Below, one piece after another: positions 39,356 through 47,720 of a DNA stretch of 64,000 bases. The stretch is from Idiomarina sp. (GTDB taxonomy: Bacteria > Pseudomonadota > Gammaproteobacteria > Enterobacterales > Alteromonadaceae), in assembly GCA_020831965.1 (NCBI GenBank), contig JAFIFP010000004.1, positions 62,001-126,000 on the forward strand. Direction: 5' to 3'. Positions within the stretch are counted from its first letter, which is position 1; each line of letters starts with the position of its first letter. A model generated the notes under the pieces. The model was not told where the DNA came from. It was given only the letters and a program-made list of their open reading frames with translations, and ran no database searches. A program made the position numbers and the translations under genes.

Positions 39356-41206
39356 GTGTTGAACAGATACCCGTTGTGGAAGAACCTGGCCATCATGCTG
39401 ATCGTCTTTTTTGGCGCTCTGTATGCTCTGCCCAACATTTACGGCGAAGACTACGCTGTACAAATCTCGGCGACGCGCGGTGGTGAAATTACCACCCAGA
39501 CCCTCGATCAAGTTGAACGGACTTTACGTCAGAACAACATCGAACCGCGGGGACTGAGCATGGCCGATGGCCAGATCTTGGTGCGCCTTGATTCGGACGA
39601 TGATCAACTCGCGGCGCGTGAATTGCTCGTAGATGAGCTCGGTTTGCAATATATCGTCGCGCTGAACCTAGCGCCGGCGATGCCGAAGTGGCTCGCGGCG
39701 ATTGGTGGCGATCCATTAAAGCTCGGTCTTGATTTACGTGGTGGTGTGCACTTCCTGATGGAAGTGGATATGGAAGAAGCGTTGCGGAAAATGAACGAGC
39801 AAATGGTGACCACCGTGCGCGACCGTCTGATTGAAGAGCGTATTCGCTACCGTGGCGTTGCAGAAGATGGCAACGACATTGTCATTCAGTTGCGTTCACC
39901 GGAAGACTTTCAGTCTGCTGTTAGTACGCTTCGCAATGAATACGCTGGCTACGAAATGCGCACTGAAGCGGGCACGCAAACTATTCGTTTGGCGATGACC
40001 GAGCAGAATCTGCAAGAAATCCGTGCGAATGCAATTGATCAGAACATTACTATTCTGCGGAATCGAGTTGATGAGCTGGGTGTTGCCGAGCCGCTGATTC
40101 AGCGCCAAGGCCAAGATCGCATTGTGGTTGAGCTGCCGGGTGTGCAGGATACTGCGCGCGCGAAAGAAATTTTGGGTGCAACGGCGACACTGGAATTCCG
40201 TTTTGTCGACACTGAAAATTCACTGCAAGACGCCTTACAAGGTCGTGTTCCATTCGGTAGTCGTTTGTTCGACCAGCGTGGCGGTGGTAAGCAATTATTG
40301 GAAAATCGCATCATCCTCACCGGTGACCATATCGTGAATGCGCAATCTGGCTTTGATGAAAATGGTCGTCCACAGGTAAATATTACCTTGGACTCTGCGG
40401 GTGGTCGTATGATGTCTTTAGCCACGCGGGATCGCATCGGTGACCCCATGGCTACAGTATTCATCGAGTTTATTGCAACCGGTGAAACCCTCGAAGACGG
40501 ACGCCTCGACTTCCAACGTGTCGAGGAAGTGGTGAACGTCGCCACCATTCAAGCGCGTTTGGGCAGCGGTTTCCGAATTACCGGAATCGGTAGCGTGCAA
40601 GATGCACAGAACCTCTCTTTGATTTTACGAGCGGGTGCGTTGATTGCCCCAATCCAAATCGTGGAAGAGCGGACGGTCGGTCCAAGCCTAGGTGCGGAAA
40701 ACGTGCGTGCGGGTATGACTGCCATTTTGGCTGGCTTCGTGCTGGTGCTGATTTTCATGGGCATCTACTACCGTAAGTTTGGCCTCGTCGCTAACCTAGC
40801 ACTGTTAACCAACCTGGTGATGATTGTCGGTATCATGTCTCTGATCCCCGGCGCGACACTGACCATGCCGGGTATGGCGGGTATCCTGCTGACCGTCGGT
40901 ATGGCGGTCGATGCGAACGTCATTATCTTTGAGCGAATTCGTGAGGAGCTGAAGGAAGGACGCAGTCCGCAGCAAGCGATTGCACGAGGGTATGAGAATG
41001 CATTCTCGACCATTGCCGATGCGAACATTACGACCTTAATTACTGCGTTGATTCTCTTCGCGGTCGGTACAGGTTCGATCAAAGGCTTCGCCGTGACCTT
41101 GGCAATCGGTATCGTCACATCCATGTTTACAGCAATCCTGGGTACCCGTGCGGTGATCAACCTCACGTGGGGGCGCAATAAGCGTCTGACCGAGCTGTCA
41201 ATCTAG
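39356..41206 (+). CDS. secD: Protein translocase subunit SecD
   Basis: A 616-residue RND-superfamily protein that uses the proton-motive force to pull proteins across the inner membrane after SecYEG. It begins LNRYPLWKN with one helix, then the large periplasmic P1 region (about 30-440), and five C-terminal membrane helices. The signature DLRGGVHFLMEVD, the P1 head, and the conserved helix GMAVDANVIIFERIREEL are present. The start is GTG at 39356 with GGACA upstream. secF begins 13 bp after the stop. Confidence 0.98.
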   Translation: MLNRYPLWKNLAIMLIVFFGALYALPNIYGEDYAVQISATRGGEITTQTLDQVERTLRQNNIEPRGLSMADGQILVRLDSDDDQLAARELLVDELGLQYIVALNLAPAMPKWLAAIGGDPLKLGLDLRGGVHFLMEVDMEEALRKMNEQMVTTVRDRLIEERIRYRGVAEDGNDIVIQLRSPEDFQSAVSTLRNEYAGYEMRTEAGTQTIRLAMTEQNLQEIRANAIDQNITILRNRVDELGVAEPLIQRQGQDRIVVELPGVQDTARAKEILGATATLEFRFVDTENSLQDALQGRVPFGSRLFDQRGGGKQLLENRIILTGDHIVNAQSGFDENGRPQVNITLDSAGGRMMSLATRDRIGDPMATVFIEFIATGETLEDGRLDFQRVEEVVNVATIQARLGSGFRITGIGSVQDAQNLSLILRAGALIAPIQIVEERTVGPSLGAENVRAGMTAILAGFVLVLIFMGIYYRKFGLVANLALLTNLVMIVGIMSLIPGATLTMPGMAGILLTVGMAVDANVIIFERIREELKEGRSPQQAIARGYENAFSTIADANITTLITALILFAVGTGSIKGFAVTLAIGIVTSMFTAILGTRAVINLTWGRNKRLTELSI

Positions 41207-41218
41207 GAGAGGACCACA

Positions 41219-42175
41219 ATGTTTTTTGAAATTACAAAAGTAGACGAGAACAATCCGATACGTTTTATGAACTATCGGAAGCTGACCACTTGGCTCAGTA
41301 TTATCGTTGCGGTTCTGTCCATTACGATTCTCAGTGTGAATAAGCTGAATTGGGGACTCGACTTCACCGGCGGCACGCTAATTGAAGTTGGGTTTAGCCA
41401 GCCAGCGAATTTATCGGAATTGCGTGAAGTGCTCGAAGCCAATGAATTCGGCGATGCGGTGGTGCAAAACTACGGTACGCAGCGCGATGTATTGGTAAGA
41501 GTACCGCCACGTGATGAAGCCGGTTCTGAGTCAATTGGTGATCAGTTGCTGCGGCTCCTGCAATCGGAAGTTGATCCAGACATGGTGATGCGCCGTGTGG
41601 AGTTCGTCGGTCCGCAGGTCGGTGAAGAGCTGGCTGAAGCGGGCGGCTTAGCGCTGATTGTCGCAATGATTTGTATCTTAGTGTACGTGTCGTTCCGCTT
41701 TGAATGGCGCTTGGCACTCTCAGCTGTTGTGGGTTTGTTCCAAGACGTGCTGATGGTACTTGGTTTATTTGCACTCTTTCAGTTCTCAGTCGACCTGACG
41801 ATCTTAGCGGCCTTGCTTGCGGTGATAGGTTACTCCCTCAACGATAGTATTGTTGTAGCGGACCGGATCCGGGAGAACTTCCGTAAGTTCCGTAAGGAAG
41901 ATCCGGTTTCCGTAATCGATATTTCCTTGAGTCAGACCTTAAGCCGGACATTGGTCACCTCACTGACAACCATCATGGTACTCGTGACCTTGCTATTGTT
42001 CGGTGGGCAAATGATTGAAGGCTTCGCAATTGCGATGCTAGTCGGTGTGATTGTGGGAACCTACTCGTCAATATTCACGCGGAGTACGCTGGTATTGGCC
42101 TTAGGTATCTCACGTGAAGATCTGATGCCACCAGAAGTGGAGAAGGAAGGCGCTGACCAAGATCCCGTGCTCTAA
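41219..42175 (+). CDS. secF: Protein translocase subunit SecF
   Basis: A 318-residue partner of SecD with six membrane helices and a smaller periplasmic domain. Visible: LNWGLDFTGGTLIEVGF, RRVEFVGPQVGEEL, the helix YSLNDSIVVADRIRENFRK and the final helices with TSLTTIMVLVTLLLFGG. It closes the operon, followed by a strong terminator. Confidence 0.98.
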   Translation: MFFEITKVDENNPIRFMNYRKLTTWLSIIVAVLSITILSVNKLNWGLDFTGGTLIEVGFSQPANLSELREVLEANEFGDAVVQNYGTQRDVLVRVPPRDEAGSESIGDQLLRLLQSEVDPDMVMRRVEFVGPQVGEELAEAGGLALIVAMICILVYVSFRFEWRLALSAVVGLFQDVLMVLGLFALFQFSVDLTILAALLAVIGYSLNDSIVVADRIRENFRKFRKEDPVSVIDISLSQTLSRTLVTSLTTIMVLVTLLLFGGQMIEGFAIAMLVGVIVGTYSSIFTRSTLVLALGISREDLMPPEVEKEGADQDPVL

Positions 42176-42196
42176 CGGCGCTGGTCAGAGTGATTC

Positions 42197-42232
42197 AAAA
42201 ACCCCGAGCGGTTCGTCCTCTCGGGGTTTTTT
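42197..42232 (+). terminator. Rho-independent terminator of yajC-secD-secF
   Basis: AAAAACCCCGAG (42197-42208) pairs with CTCGGGGTTTTT (about 42219-42231) around an 11-nt loop; T-run at the end. Confidence 0.95.
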
Positions 42233-42317
42233 GTGGCTGCAACAGCGGGTTTGACTGGTAGATGGCGTGGTTCCCCTGTGGTAATCTGAAAGCACATTGG
42301 AAAGAGGAATATTAAGC

Positions 42318-43091
42318 ATGTTATTCGTTGTTTCCCCAGCAAAAAATTTAGATTACGACACTCCAGCACCAGTCGATAAAGCGACCCAGCCGCAATTCAA
42401 AGAGGCGATTGCTGAATTGGTTTCGGTGTGTCAAAAACTCAGCCCTCAGCAATTGGGAAGCTTGATGAGCATTAGTGACAAACTCGCTGCTCTTAATGCC
42501 GCTCGGTTTACTTCCTTTGAAGCTGAATTTAATGAACAGAATTCCAAACAGGCAGTCTTCGCCTTTAACGGTGATGTTTACACCGGCCTAGACGCGGCGT
42601 CATTGCCTGCATCCACCTGGGACTATGGTCAACGCCATATGCGGATACTTTCCGGACTCTATGGTTTGCTGCGTCCGTTAGATCTGATGCAACCCTACCG
42701 CCTAGAAATGGGAACCAAGTTAGCGAACCCGCAAGGGAAAGATCTCTACAGTTACTGGGACGGAACGATCACTAATGGACTCAACGAGGCATTGGCAGCG
42801 GCGGATACAGATGTACTTGTGAATTTAGCCTCAAACGAATACTTTAAGTCTGTGCAAACAAAGCAATTAAAAGCCAAAGTTGTGACGCCGGTGTTCAAAG
42901 ATACGAAGAACGGTCAGTTGAAAGTGATTAGTTTCTACGCCAAGAAGGCCCGTGGTTTGATGGCGCGTTATATTCTTGAAAAGCAACCGAACTCTGTCGA
43001 AGAACTGAAGTCTTTTAATGCAGCAGGATATGAGTTTGACGCGTCACTCTCGAAAGAAAATGAACTCGTATTCAAGCGAGCCGAGCAGTAA
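42318..43091 (+). CDS. yaaA: Peroxide stress protein YaaA (DUF328/UPF0246)
   Basis: A 257-residue cytoplasmic protein (E. coli 258). It starts MLFVVSPAKNLDYDTP and carries FNGDVYTGLDA, HMRILSGLYGLLRPLDLMQPYRLEMG, NLASNEYFKSV and VISFYAKKARGLMARYI, the family blocks. In E. coli YaaA limits intracellular free iron and DNA damage during hydrogen peroxide stress. ATG 42318 with AAAGAGGAA upstream is chosen over ATG 42297. Monocistronic after the secF terminator. Confidence 0.95.
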   Translation: MLFVVSPAKNLDYDTPAPVDKATQPQFKEAIAELVSVCQKLSPQQLGSLMSISDKLAALNAARFTSFEAEFNEQNSKQAVFAFNGDVYTGLDAASLPASTWDYGQRHMRILSGLYGLLRPLDLMQPYRLEMGTKLANPQGKDLYSYWDGTITNGLNEALAAADTDVLVNLASNEYFKSVQTKQLKAKVVTPVFKDTKNGQLKVISFYAKKARGLMARYILEKQPNSVEELKSFNAAGYEFDASLSKENELVFKRAEQ

Positions 43092-43137
43092 AGGCTACAA
43101 TAAGGTTAGTCGTTAACTCATCACAGGAAGGAAGATT

Positions 43138-43998
43138 ATGCGCGACGAACAATCTACTGAACAAGGCGGCCCAGAGGGAGATAACCTCAACCGCAGAACC
43201 ACCATTATAGTTGGCGCAGTTGTCATTGTTGTCCTTATTATTATCGGTTGGGCGGTATTCCGAGATGGCACTCCAGAGCCTGAGCCGCTGCCAGAGCCGG
43301 TGCCAGAGTTAGCCCCAACGCCAGAGCCTGAACCCGAGCCGGAGCCCGAACCGGAGCCCGAGGTGGATGAAGAGTCACGGGCTGATCGTGTTGAACGTGT
43401 TCGTACCGAACCGCAACCGGATCCTTTACCTTCACTGGGCGCGAGTACCCCTGTGATTTTGAGTGACTTGGATCAAAAGAACGTCAACACGCGGCCGGTT
43501 CGCAGTGAGAGTTTGATTCGGGATTTAGTTGTTTTCGTGGACAATCTTGCGGCCGGTACTGTGGTGCGTGAGAGCGCAGTCATTCAAGGGCCAGAAGCTC
43601 GCTTTATGACGCAGGAAATTGACGACCGGATCTACATTGATGAGCGCAGTTTCCAGCGTTATGACAATATTATCGATTGGTTTGTTGGTCTGGAAACAGA
43701 TGCCTTAGTGACAGTATTCCGGCGCTATGAGCCACTCTTCGATGAGGCTTATGCGGAGATCTCTAGACCCAACGCTCGCTTCCGTAGTCGACTCGAACGT
43801 GCGGTGGAAGTGCTGAATGCAGCACCTGCACAGGACGGCTTGATCGAACTGGATGACAGTAAAATTATGTACACTTATGCGAATGACGAGTTGGAATCAC
43901 TTCCTGCTGCACAACGTCAGATGTTGCGACTGGGTACGCGCAACATGAATCGTGTGAAAGCGAAGTTGAACGAATTACGGGACGCTCTGCGCGACTAA
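43138..43998 (+). CDS. DUF3014 membrane-anchored protein with Pro-Glu linker
   Basis: A 286-residue protein. One membrane helix (residues 22-42) is followed by a Pro-Glu-rich linker (about 48-76, PEPEPE repeats), then a DUF3014 domain to the end, with the visible QKNVNTRPVRSESLIRDLVVFVDNL, FQRYDNIIDWFVGL and LFDEAYAEI blocks. A single-pass protein with a rigid spanning linker fits an envelope role; function unknown. AAGGAAG precedes ATG 43138. The PlsC-like gene starts right after the stop. Confidence 0.82.
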   Translation: MRDEQSTEQGGPEGDNLNRRTTIIVGAVVIVVLIIIGWAVFRDGTPEPEPLPEPVPELAPTPEPEPEPEPEPEPEVDEESRADRVERVRTEPQPDPLPSLGASTPVILSDLDQKNVNTRPVRSESLIRDLVVFVDNLAAGTVVRESAVIQGPEARFMTQEIDDRIYIDERSFQRYDNIIDWFVGLETDALVTVFRRYEPLFDEAYAEISRPNARFRSRLERAVEVLNAAPAQDGLIELDDSKIMYTYANDELESLPAAQRQMLRLGTRNMNRVKAKLNELRDALRD

Positions 43999-44586
43999 AT
44001 GGCAACAGAAAAGTCGATGCAGTACTTGCCGCAACAAGGCAATAGGTTCAGCCGCTGGTTTGGGCGGCTGGGCCTTCGTCTTTTAGGTGGTTGGACAATT
44101 CAAGGGGAGCTGCCTGATTTACCAAAGGCGGTGATTCCTGTCGCACCTCATACGTCGAATTGGGATTTCTTTGTGGGTGTCTTCGCCATGTTTGCGTTGG
44201 GAATGCGCCTTTCTTTTCTAGGGAAACACTCTATTTTCGTGTTTCCGGTCAATCGGTTGTTGCGTGCCCTTGGCGGGATTCCTGTCAATCGAGCCAGCGC
44301 CCATGGCATTGTCGGTGAGATGGTGCAAGAATTTCAACGGCGCGAGCAATTGTTGTTGGCGTTATCGCCAGAAGGCACTCGAAAGAAGATTCCCGAGTGG
44401 CGCAAAGGCTTCTTATTTATTGCGCGTGATGCCAAGGTGCCGTTAATTCCGGTTGCCTTTTGTTTTGCGACCAAAGAGATTCGCATTAGCGAACCGATTT
44501 ATGTGGAAGATGATGTTGAAGTGACCCTTGCGCAGGTGAAGGCATTTACTCGTCAAGCACGTGGTAAACGTCCGGAGTTTGAATAA
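43999..44586 (+). CDS. PlsC-like glycerolipid acyltransferase
   Basis: A 195-residue protein of the lysophosphatidic-acid acyltransferase superfamily. The catalytic HX4D motif is APHTSNWDFF near residue 52, and the second motif is the SPEGTRKKIPEWRKGF block near residue 125. GNP-type motifs are short, as in the small one-domain acyltransferases, without strong membrane helices. The likely reaction is acyl transfer to a lysophospholipid or a sugar lipid. Its ATG follows the DUF3014 stop directly and its stop shares a base with the next ATG, so three genes form one operon. Confidence 0.85.
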   Translation: MATEKSMQYLPQQGNRFSRWFGRLGLRLLGGWTIQGELPDLPKAVIPVAPHTSNWDFFVGVFAMFALGMRLSFLGKHSIFVFPVNRLLRALGGIPVNRASAHGIVGEMVQEFQRREQLLLALSPEGTRKKIPEWRKGFLFIARDAKVPLIPVAFCFATKEIRISEPIYVEDDVEVTLAQVKAFTRQARGKRPEFE

Positions 44587-45230
44587 TGCTAAAAGTGATC
44601 ACAGGGCTCATGTTAGTGCTTAGCACGGTAGTCGCTACCTTAGTGGCAGTGCCAAGTCATGGGGCTATTCGCGCAGATAGCGAGGCGGCTCCGGGTGCAT
44701 GGGATGGTCAGCATTGGCTCATTACGCCGATGTCGGTGCGAGACACAAATGCCTATTATCAAGCTTATATGTCTTCGCCTGCCTATTTGTATCGCGCTCT
44801 CGGCTGGGGTTGGCCGACGCAGAAAATATCGCCGGAAATGAATCGCGATATGGTCAGTCATCATGTGGAGCAACACCGGGCGGGTGAGAGCTTTACTTAT
44901 GTCATTCGGGCGCGTGGTGACCGGGCAATCGCCGGCGCGGTCTACATTAACCGGGTGAGTCCCGAGCGCCGTTTTATTCCAAATTACCGAGGCTCAGACT
45001 TTGGCGCCGAAGCCACGCTTTGGCTGGCAGAGTCTTATGAATCTCACGAAGGGGCTGAATTCTTTCTTGCGGAACTGCTGCAATGGTTTGAAGAAGTGTG
45101 GTCATTTCAAGCTGTATTGTTTCCCATTAATACGGAGTACAGTTTCCTGCATGAGCAATTTAATGCCATAGAACGAGAGGCATTCGCTGAAGATGCTGAT
45201 CGGAGTGAGCTCCTTTACCGGTTTCCGTGA
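44586..45230 (+). CDS. GNAT-like protein with signal peptide
   Basis: A 214-residue protein. The first 27 residues look like a signal peptide (MLKVITGLMLVLSTVVATLVAVPSHGA). The rest resembles a GNAT acetyltransferase domain, with HWLITPMSVRDTNAYYQAYMSS, HHVEQHRAGESFTYVIRARGDRAIAGAVYINRV and a LWLAESYESHEGAEFFLAELLQWFEE helix, but lacks a convincing acetyl-CoA loop (no QxxGxG/A). A periplasmic GNAT would lack acetyl-CoA, so it may bind another ligand or the N-terminus may be a membrane anchor. It is coupled to the PlsC-like gene by TAATG. Confidence 0.6.
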   Translation: MLKVITGLMLVLSTVVATLVAVPSHGAIRADSEAAPGAWDGQHWLITPMSVRDTNAYYQAYMSSPAYLYRALGWGWPTQKISPEMNRDMVSHHVEQHRAGESFTYVIRARGDRAIAGAVYINRVSPERRFIPNYRGSDFGAEATLWLAESYESHEGAEFFLAELLQWFEEVWSFQAVLFPINTEYSFLHEQFNAIEREAFAEDADRSELLYRFP

Positions 45231-45278
45231 AAATATGCTATTCTCCGCGCCAAAGCGCAGTCTTGAAAAGGATATGAC

Positions 45279-45743
45279 ATGAAAGTAATCGAAGCAGGTG
45301 TTGCGGCACCAGGTAAAAAGGTCGCTATTGCGGTCTCTCGTTTTAATAGTTTTGTTGTCGAACGTTTGCTCGAAGGCGCGGTAGATACCTTAACGCGCAT
45401 CGGTCAGGTAAAAGCTGCAGACATCACAGTCGTGCGGGTTCCCGGCGCTTATGAGCTGCCACTGACCGTAAAGAAACTCGCTGACAGCAAGAGCTATGAT
45501 GCAGTGATTGCCATTGGCGCAGTTATTCGTGGCGGTACGCCGCACTTTGATTTTGTTGCAGGTCAGGCGAACTCGGGTTTGGCTCACGTTGCTTTGGATA
45601 GCGGAGTGCCAGTGGCTTTTGGTGTAATCACGACGGATACCGATGAGCAAGCGATGGACCGTGCAGGCATTAAGCATGGCAATAAAGGCTCGGAGGCGGC
45701 ATTAAGCGCCCTTGAGATGATCAACGTTCTCGAGCAAATCTGA
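45279..45743 (+). CDS. ribH: 6,7-dimethyl-8-ribityllumazine synthase
   Basis: Condenses 5-amino-6-ribitylaminouracil with dihydroxybutanone phosphate in riboflavin synthesis. 154 residues. Visible: [44 protein letters not shown] with the catalytic His, and FGVITTDT. It starts an operon ribH-nusB-thiL-pgpA that is common in gammaproteobacteria; the usual upstream ribD, ribE and ribBA are not here. Confidence 0.96.
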   Translation: MKVIEAGVAAPGKKVAIAVSRFNSFVVERLLEGAVDTLTRIGQVKAADITVVRVPGAYELPLTVKKLADSKSYDAVIAIGAVIRGGTPHFDFVAGQANSGLAHVALDSGVPVAFGVITTDTDEQAMDRAGIKHGNKGSEAALSALEMINVLEQI

Positions 45744-45753
45744 GGAGCTACGG

Positions 45754-46173
45754 GTGAAACCAGCTGCACGACGTAAAGCACGCCGCCTGGCGATTCAGGC
45801 TGTTTATTCTTGGCAACTTACGGCCAATTCAATCAGTGATATCGAAGCTGAGTTCCTCACAGACAACGATGTAAGCAAAGTGGATGTGGATTATTTCCGT
45901 GATCTACTTCGTGGTGTGGCAACGAACGTCAATACACTGGACACAGCACTCGCTCCTTTCACCGACCGTCCTTTCGCTGAGCTTGACCAAATCGAGCGCG
46001 CGATTTTGCGTGTTGCGGGCTACGAGCTGAAGTTACGACTCGATGTGCCTTATAAAGTGGTTATGAATGAAGCCATTGAGCTGGCCAAAGCCTTTGGTGC
46101 TGATGACAGCCATCGCTTCGTAAATGGTGTATTGGATAAAGCGGTAGATAGTTTGCGAGCCGCTCGCCAATAA
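45754..46173 (+). CDS. nusB: Transcription antitermination factor NusB
   Basis: A 139-residue all-helical RNA-binding protein that acts with NusE (S10) on boxA of rRNA operons. Visible: [19 protein letters not shown] at the N-terminus and [54 protein letters not shown] at the C-terminus. Start is GTG at 45754 with GAGGAGC upstream. 10 bp after ribH and 2 bp before thiL. Confidence 0.97.
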   Translation: MKPAARRKARRLAIQAVYSWQLTANSISDIEAEFLTDNDVSKVDVDYFRDLLRGVATNVNTLDTALAPFTDRPFAELDQIERAILRVAGYELKLRLDVPYKVVMNEAIELAKAFGADDSHRFVNGVLDKAVDSLRAARQ

Positions 46174-46175
46174 TC

Positions 46176-47171
46176 ATGAATACAAGCTCGCGCGAATTCT
46201 CTCTCATTGCGCAATTGTTCCTTAACCATCCAGGGCGTCGACGCGATGTCACGCTCGGTATCGGTGACGATGCGGCCATTGTTCGCCCCAGTGATGACAG
46301 CGATATTGCCGTTACTACGGACACTATGGTGCAGGGCGTTCACTTCGATGAACGCATCCCCGCAGCAGCCCTCGGCCATAAATTGGTCGCAGTGAATCTG
46401 AGTGACTTAGCTGCGATGGGGGCTGAACCTGCGTGGCTCTCTTTTGCACTCACTATTCCCCACATTGATGAAGCTTGGCTGACTGAGTTTGCCGAAGGCT
46501 TCTTTAAACTTGCCGACTACTATCATTGCAGTTTAATCGGCGGCGATGTGACCCGCGGTCCTTTGTGTTTAAGTCTTACTGCTCAAGGTATTCTGCCTCG
46601 GCACCGTTCGCTGCGGCGAGAGGGCGCGCGTCCGGGCGATCGCATTTATGTTAGTGGCACCCTTGGTGATGCTGCGGCAGGGCTCGCGTCGCTGCAAGGC
46701 GACGGTCGTGTTGCAGGGGACGCTAGCGCGCTTGTAGAGCGACTGTATCGTCCAACCCCACGCGTGGCCCTTGGACAAGCCTTACGGGCTGTTGCCACGG
46801 CCTGTATCGATATTTCCGACGGCTTGCTGGCCGATTTATCCCATTTGCTGGTGGCATCCGATGTCGGGGGCACTATTGAACTGACTGACTTACCGCTATC
46901 TAAAGCGACGCAGGACTGTGTTGCGGACGTAAAGCAACGCATCTTATTTGCCGCCACCGGTGGTGAAGATTATGAGCTGTGCTTTACGGTACCCGAAAGT
47001 GCCAGAGGGGCGCTCGAAACTATAGTGAAGCAAATTGGCGTTCAAGTGACCTGCATTGGCGTGATTGACAAAGATAAGGGACTTCGCACAGAGTGGGACG
47101 ATGAAGCATTTGATGCTCAGGTTGAATTTGGTGACTTAGGTTACGATCACTTTGAAAAGGACAAGGTATGA
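46176..47171 (+). CDS. thiL: Thiamine-monophosphate kinase
   Basis: Phosphorylates thiamine monophosphate to the active diphosphate cofactor. 331 residues of the AIR-synthase-like fold. Visible: LGIGDDAAIV, AVTTDTMVQGVHFDE, LVAVNLSDLAAMGAEP, GGDVTRG, GDRIYVSGTLGDAAAGL, CIDISDGLLADLSHLL and ATGGEDYELCFTV. Start ATG 46176 follows nusB by 2 bp. Its stop overlaps the start of pgpA by 4 bp, a coupled pair. Confidence 0.97.
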   Translation: MNTSSREFSLIAQLFLNHPGRRRDVTLGIGDDAAIVRPSDDSDIAVTTDTMVQGVHFDERIPAAALGHKLVAVNLSDLAAMGAEPAWLSFALTIPHIDEAWLTEFAEGFFKLADYYHCSLIGGDVTRGPLCLSLTAQGILPRHRSLRREGARPGDRIYVSGTLGDAAAGLASLQGDGRVAGDASALVERLYRPTPRVALGQALRAVATACIDISDGLLADLSHLLVASDVGGTIELTDLPLSKATQDCVADVKQRILFAATGGEDYELCFTVPESARGALETIVKQIGVQVTCIGVIDKDKGLRTEWDDEAFDAQVEFGDLGYDHFEKDKV

Positions 47172-47650
47172 CGCGCGTCGCATTATTGAAGAACCCAATC
47201 CATCTATTGTCGTTGGGTTTTGGTACTGGCCTTGCGCCAAAAGCACCTGGAACCTTTGGTACTTTGGTGGGCATTCCTGCGGTGCTGTTGTTTGAACCTT
47301 TAGGCGTTGAAGCTTATCTGGGTGTCGTTGTTGCTTTCGCGCTCTTTGGAATTTTTCTTTGTGGTGAAACGGGCAAGGTGCTGAAGCAGCATGACGATCC
47401 TGCCATCGTGTGGGACGAGATTGTCGGTTACATGATCGCCATGATTGCGTTACCGGCCACTTGGCAGACGCTGTTGCTGGCTTTTGTGTTGTTTCGTTTC
47501 TTCGACATCTTAAAGCCATGGCCAATTCGCTGGTTAGATAAGCGGGTGAAAGGCGGCTTTGGGGTGATGGTAGATGATATTTTAGCGGGCCTATTCTCGT
47601 TACTGATTATGCATATTGTCTGGCAGTTGGGCTGGATTCCTGGACTGTAG
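47168..47650 (+). CDS. pgpA: Phosphatidylglycerophosphatase A
   Basis: A 160-residue inner-membrane enzyme that dephosphorylates phosphatidylglycerol phosphate. Visible: LGFGTGLAPKAPGTFGTLVGIP, KQHDDPAIVWDEIVGYMIAM with the acidic active-site residues, RFFDILKPWPIRWLD and GGFGVMVDDILAG. It ends the ribH-nusB-thiL-pgpA operon before a bidirectional terminator. Confidence 0.96.
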   Translation: MTRVALLKNPIHLLSLGFGTGLAPKAPGTFGTLVGIPAVLLFEPLGVEAYLGVVVAFALFGIFLCGETGKVLKQHDDPAIVWDEIVGYMIAMIALPATWQTLLLAFVLFRFFDILKPWPIRWLDKRVKGGFGVMVDDILAGLFSLLIMHIVWQLGWIPGL

Positions 47651-47671
47651 ACCCGGGTAAACAACAAGATC

Positions 47672-47710
47672 AAAAAAGGCGGCTGTGATCACTACGAAGC
47701 CGCCTTTTTT
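47672..47710. terminator. Bidirectional terminator between pgpA and dxs
   Basis: AAAAAAGGCGGCT (47673-47685) pairs with AGCCGCCTTTTTT (47698-47710), with A-run and T-run at the two ends, serving both convergent operons. Confidence 0.92.
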
Positions 47711-47720
47711 ATATGTGGGA

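Noticed and set aside
43318-43365. Repeated GAGCCNGAGCC sequence as a CRISPR or minisatellite
   Set aside because: It encodes the Pro-Glu linker of the DUF3014 protein in frame and has no spacer structure.
45231-45278. FMN riboswitch before ribH
   Set aside because: Only 48 bp separate ribH from the upstream gene, too short for the RFN element, and no RFN consensus is visible.
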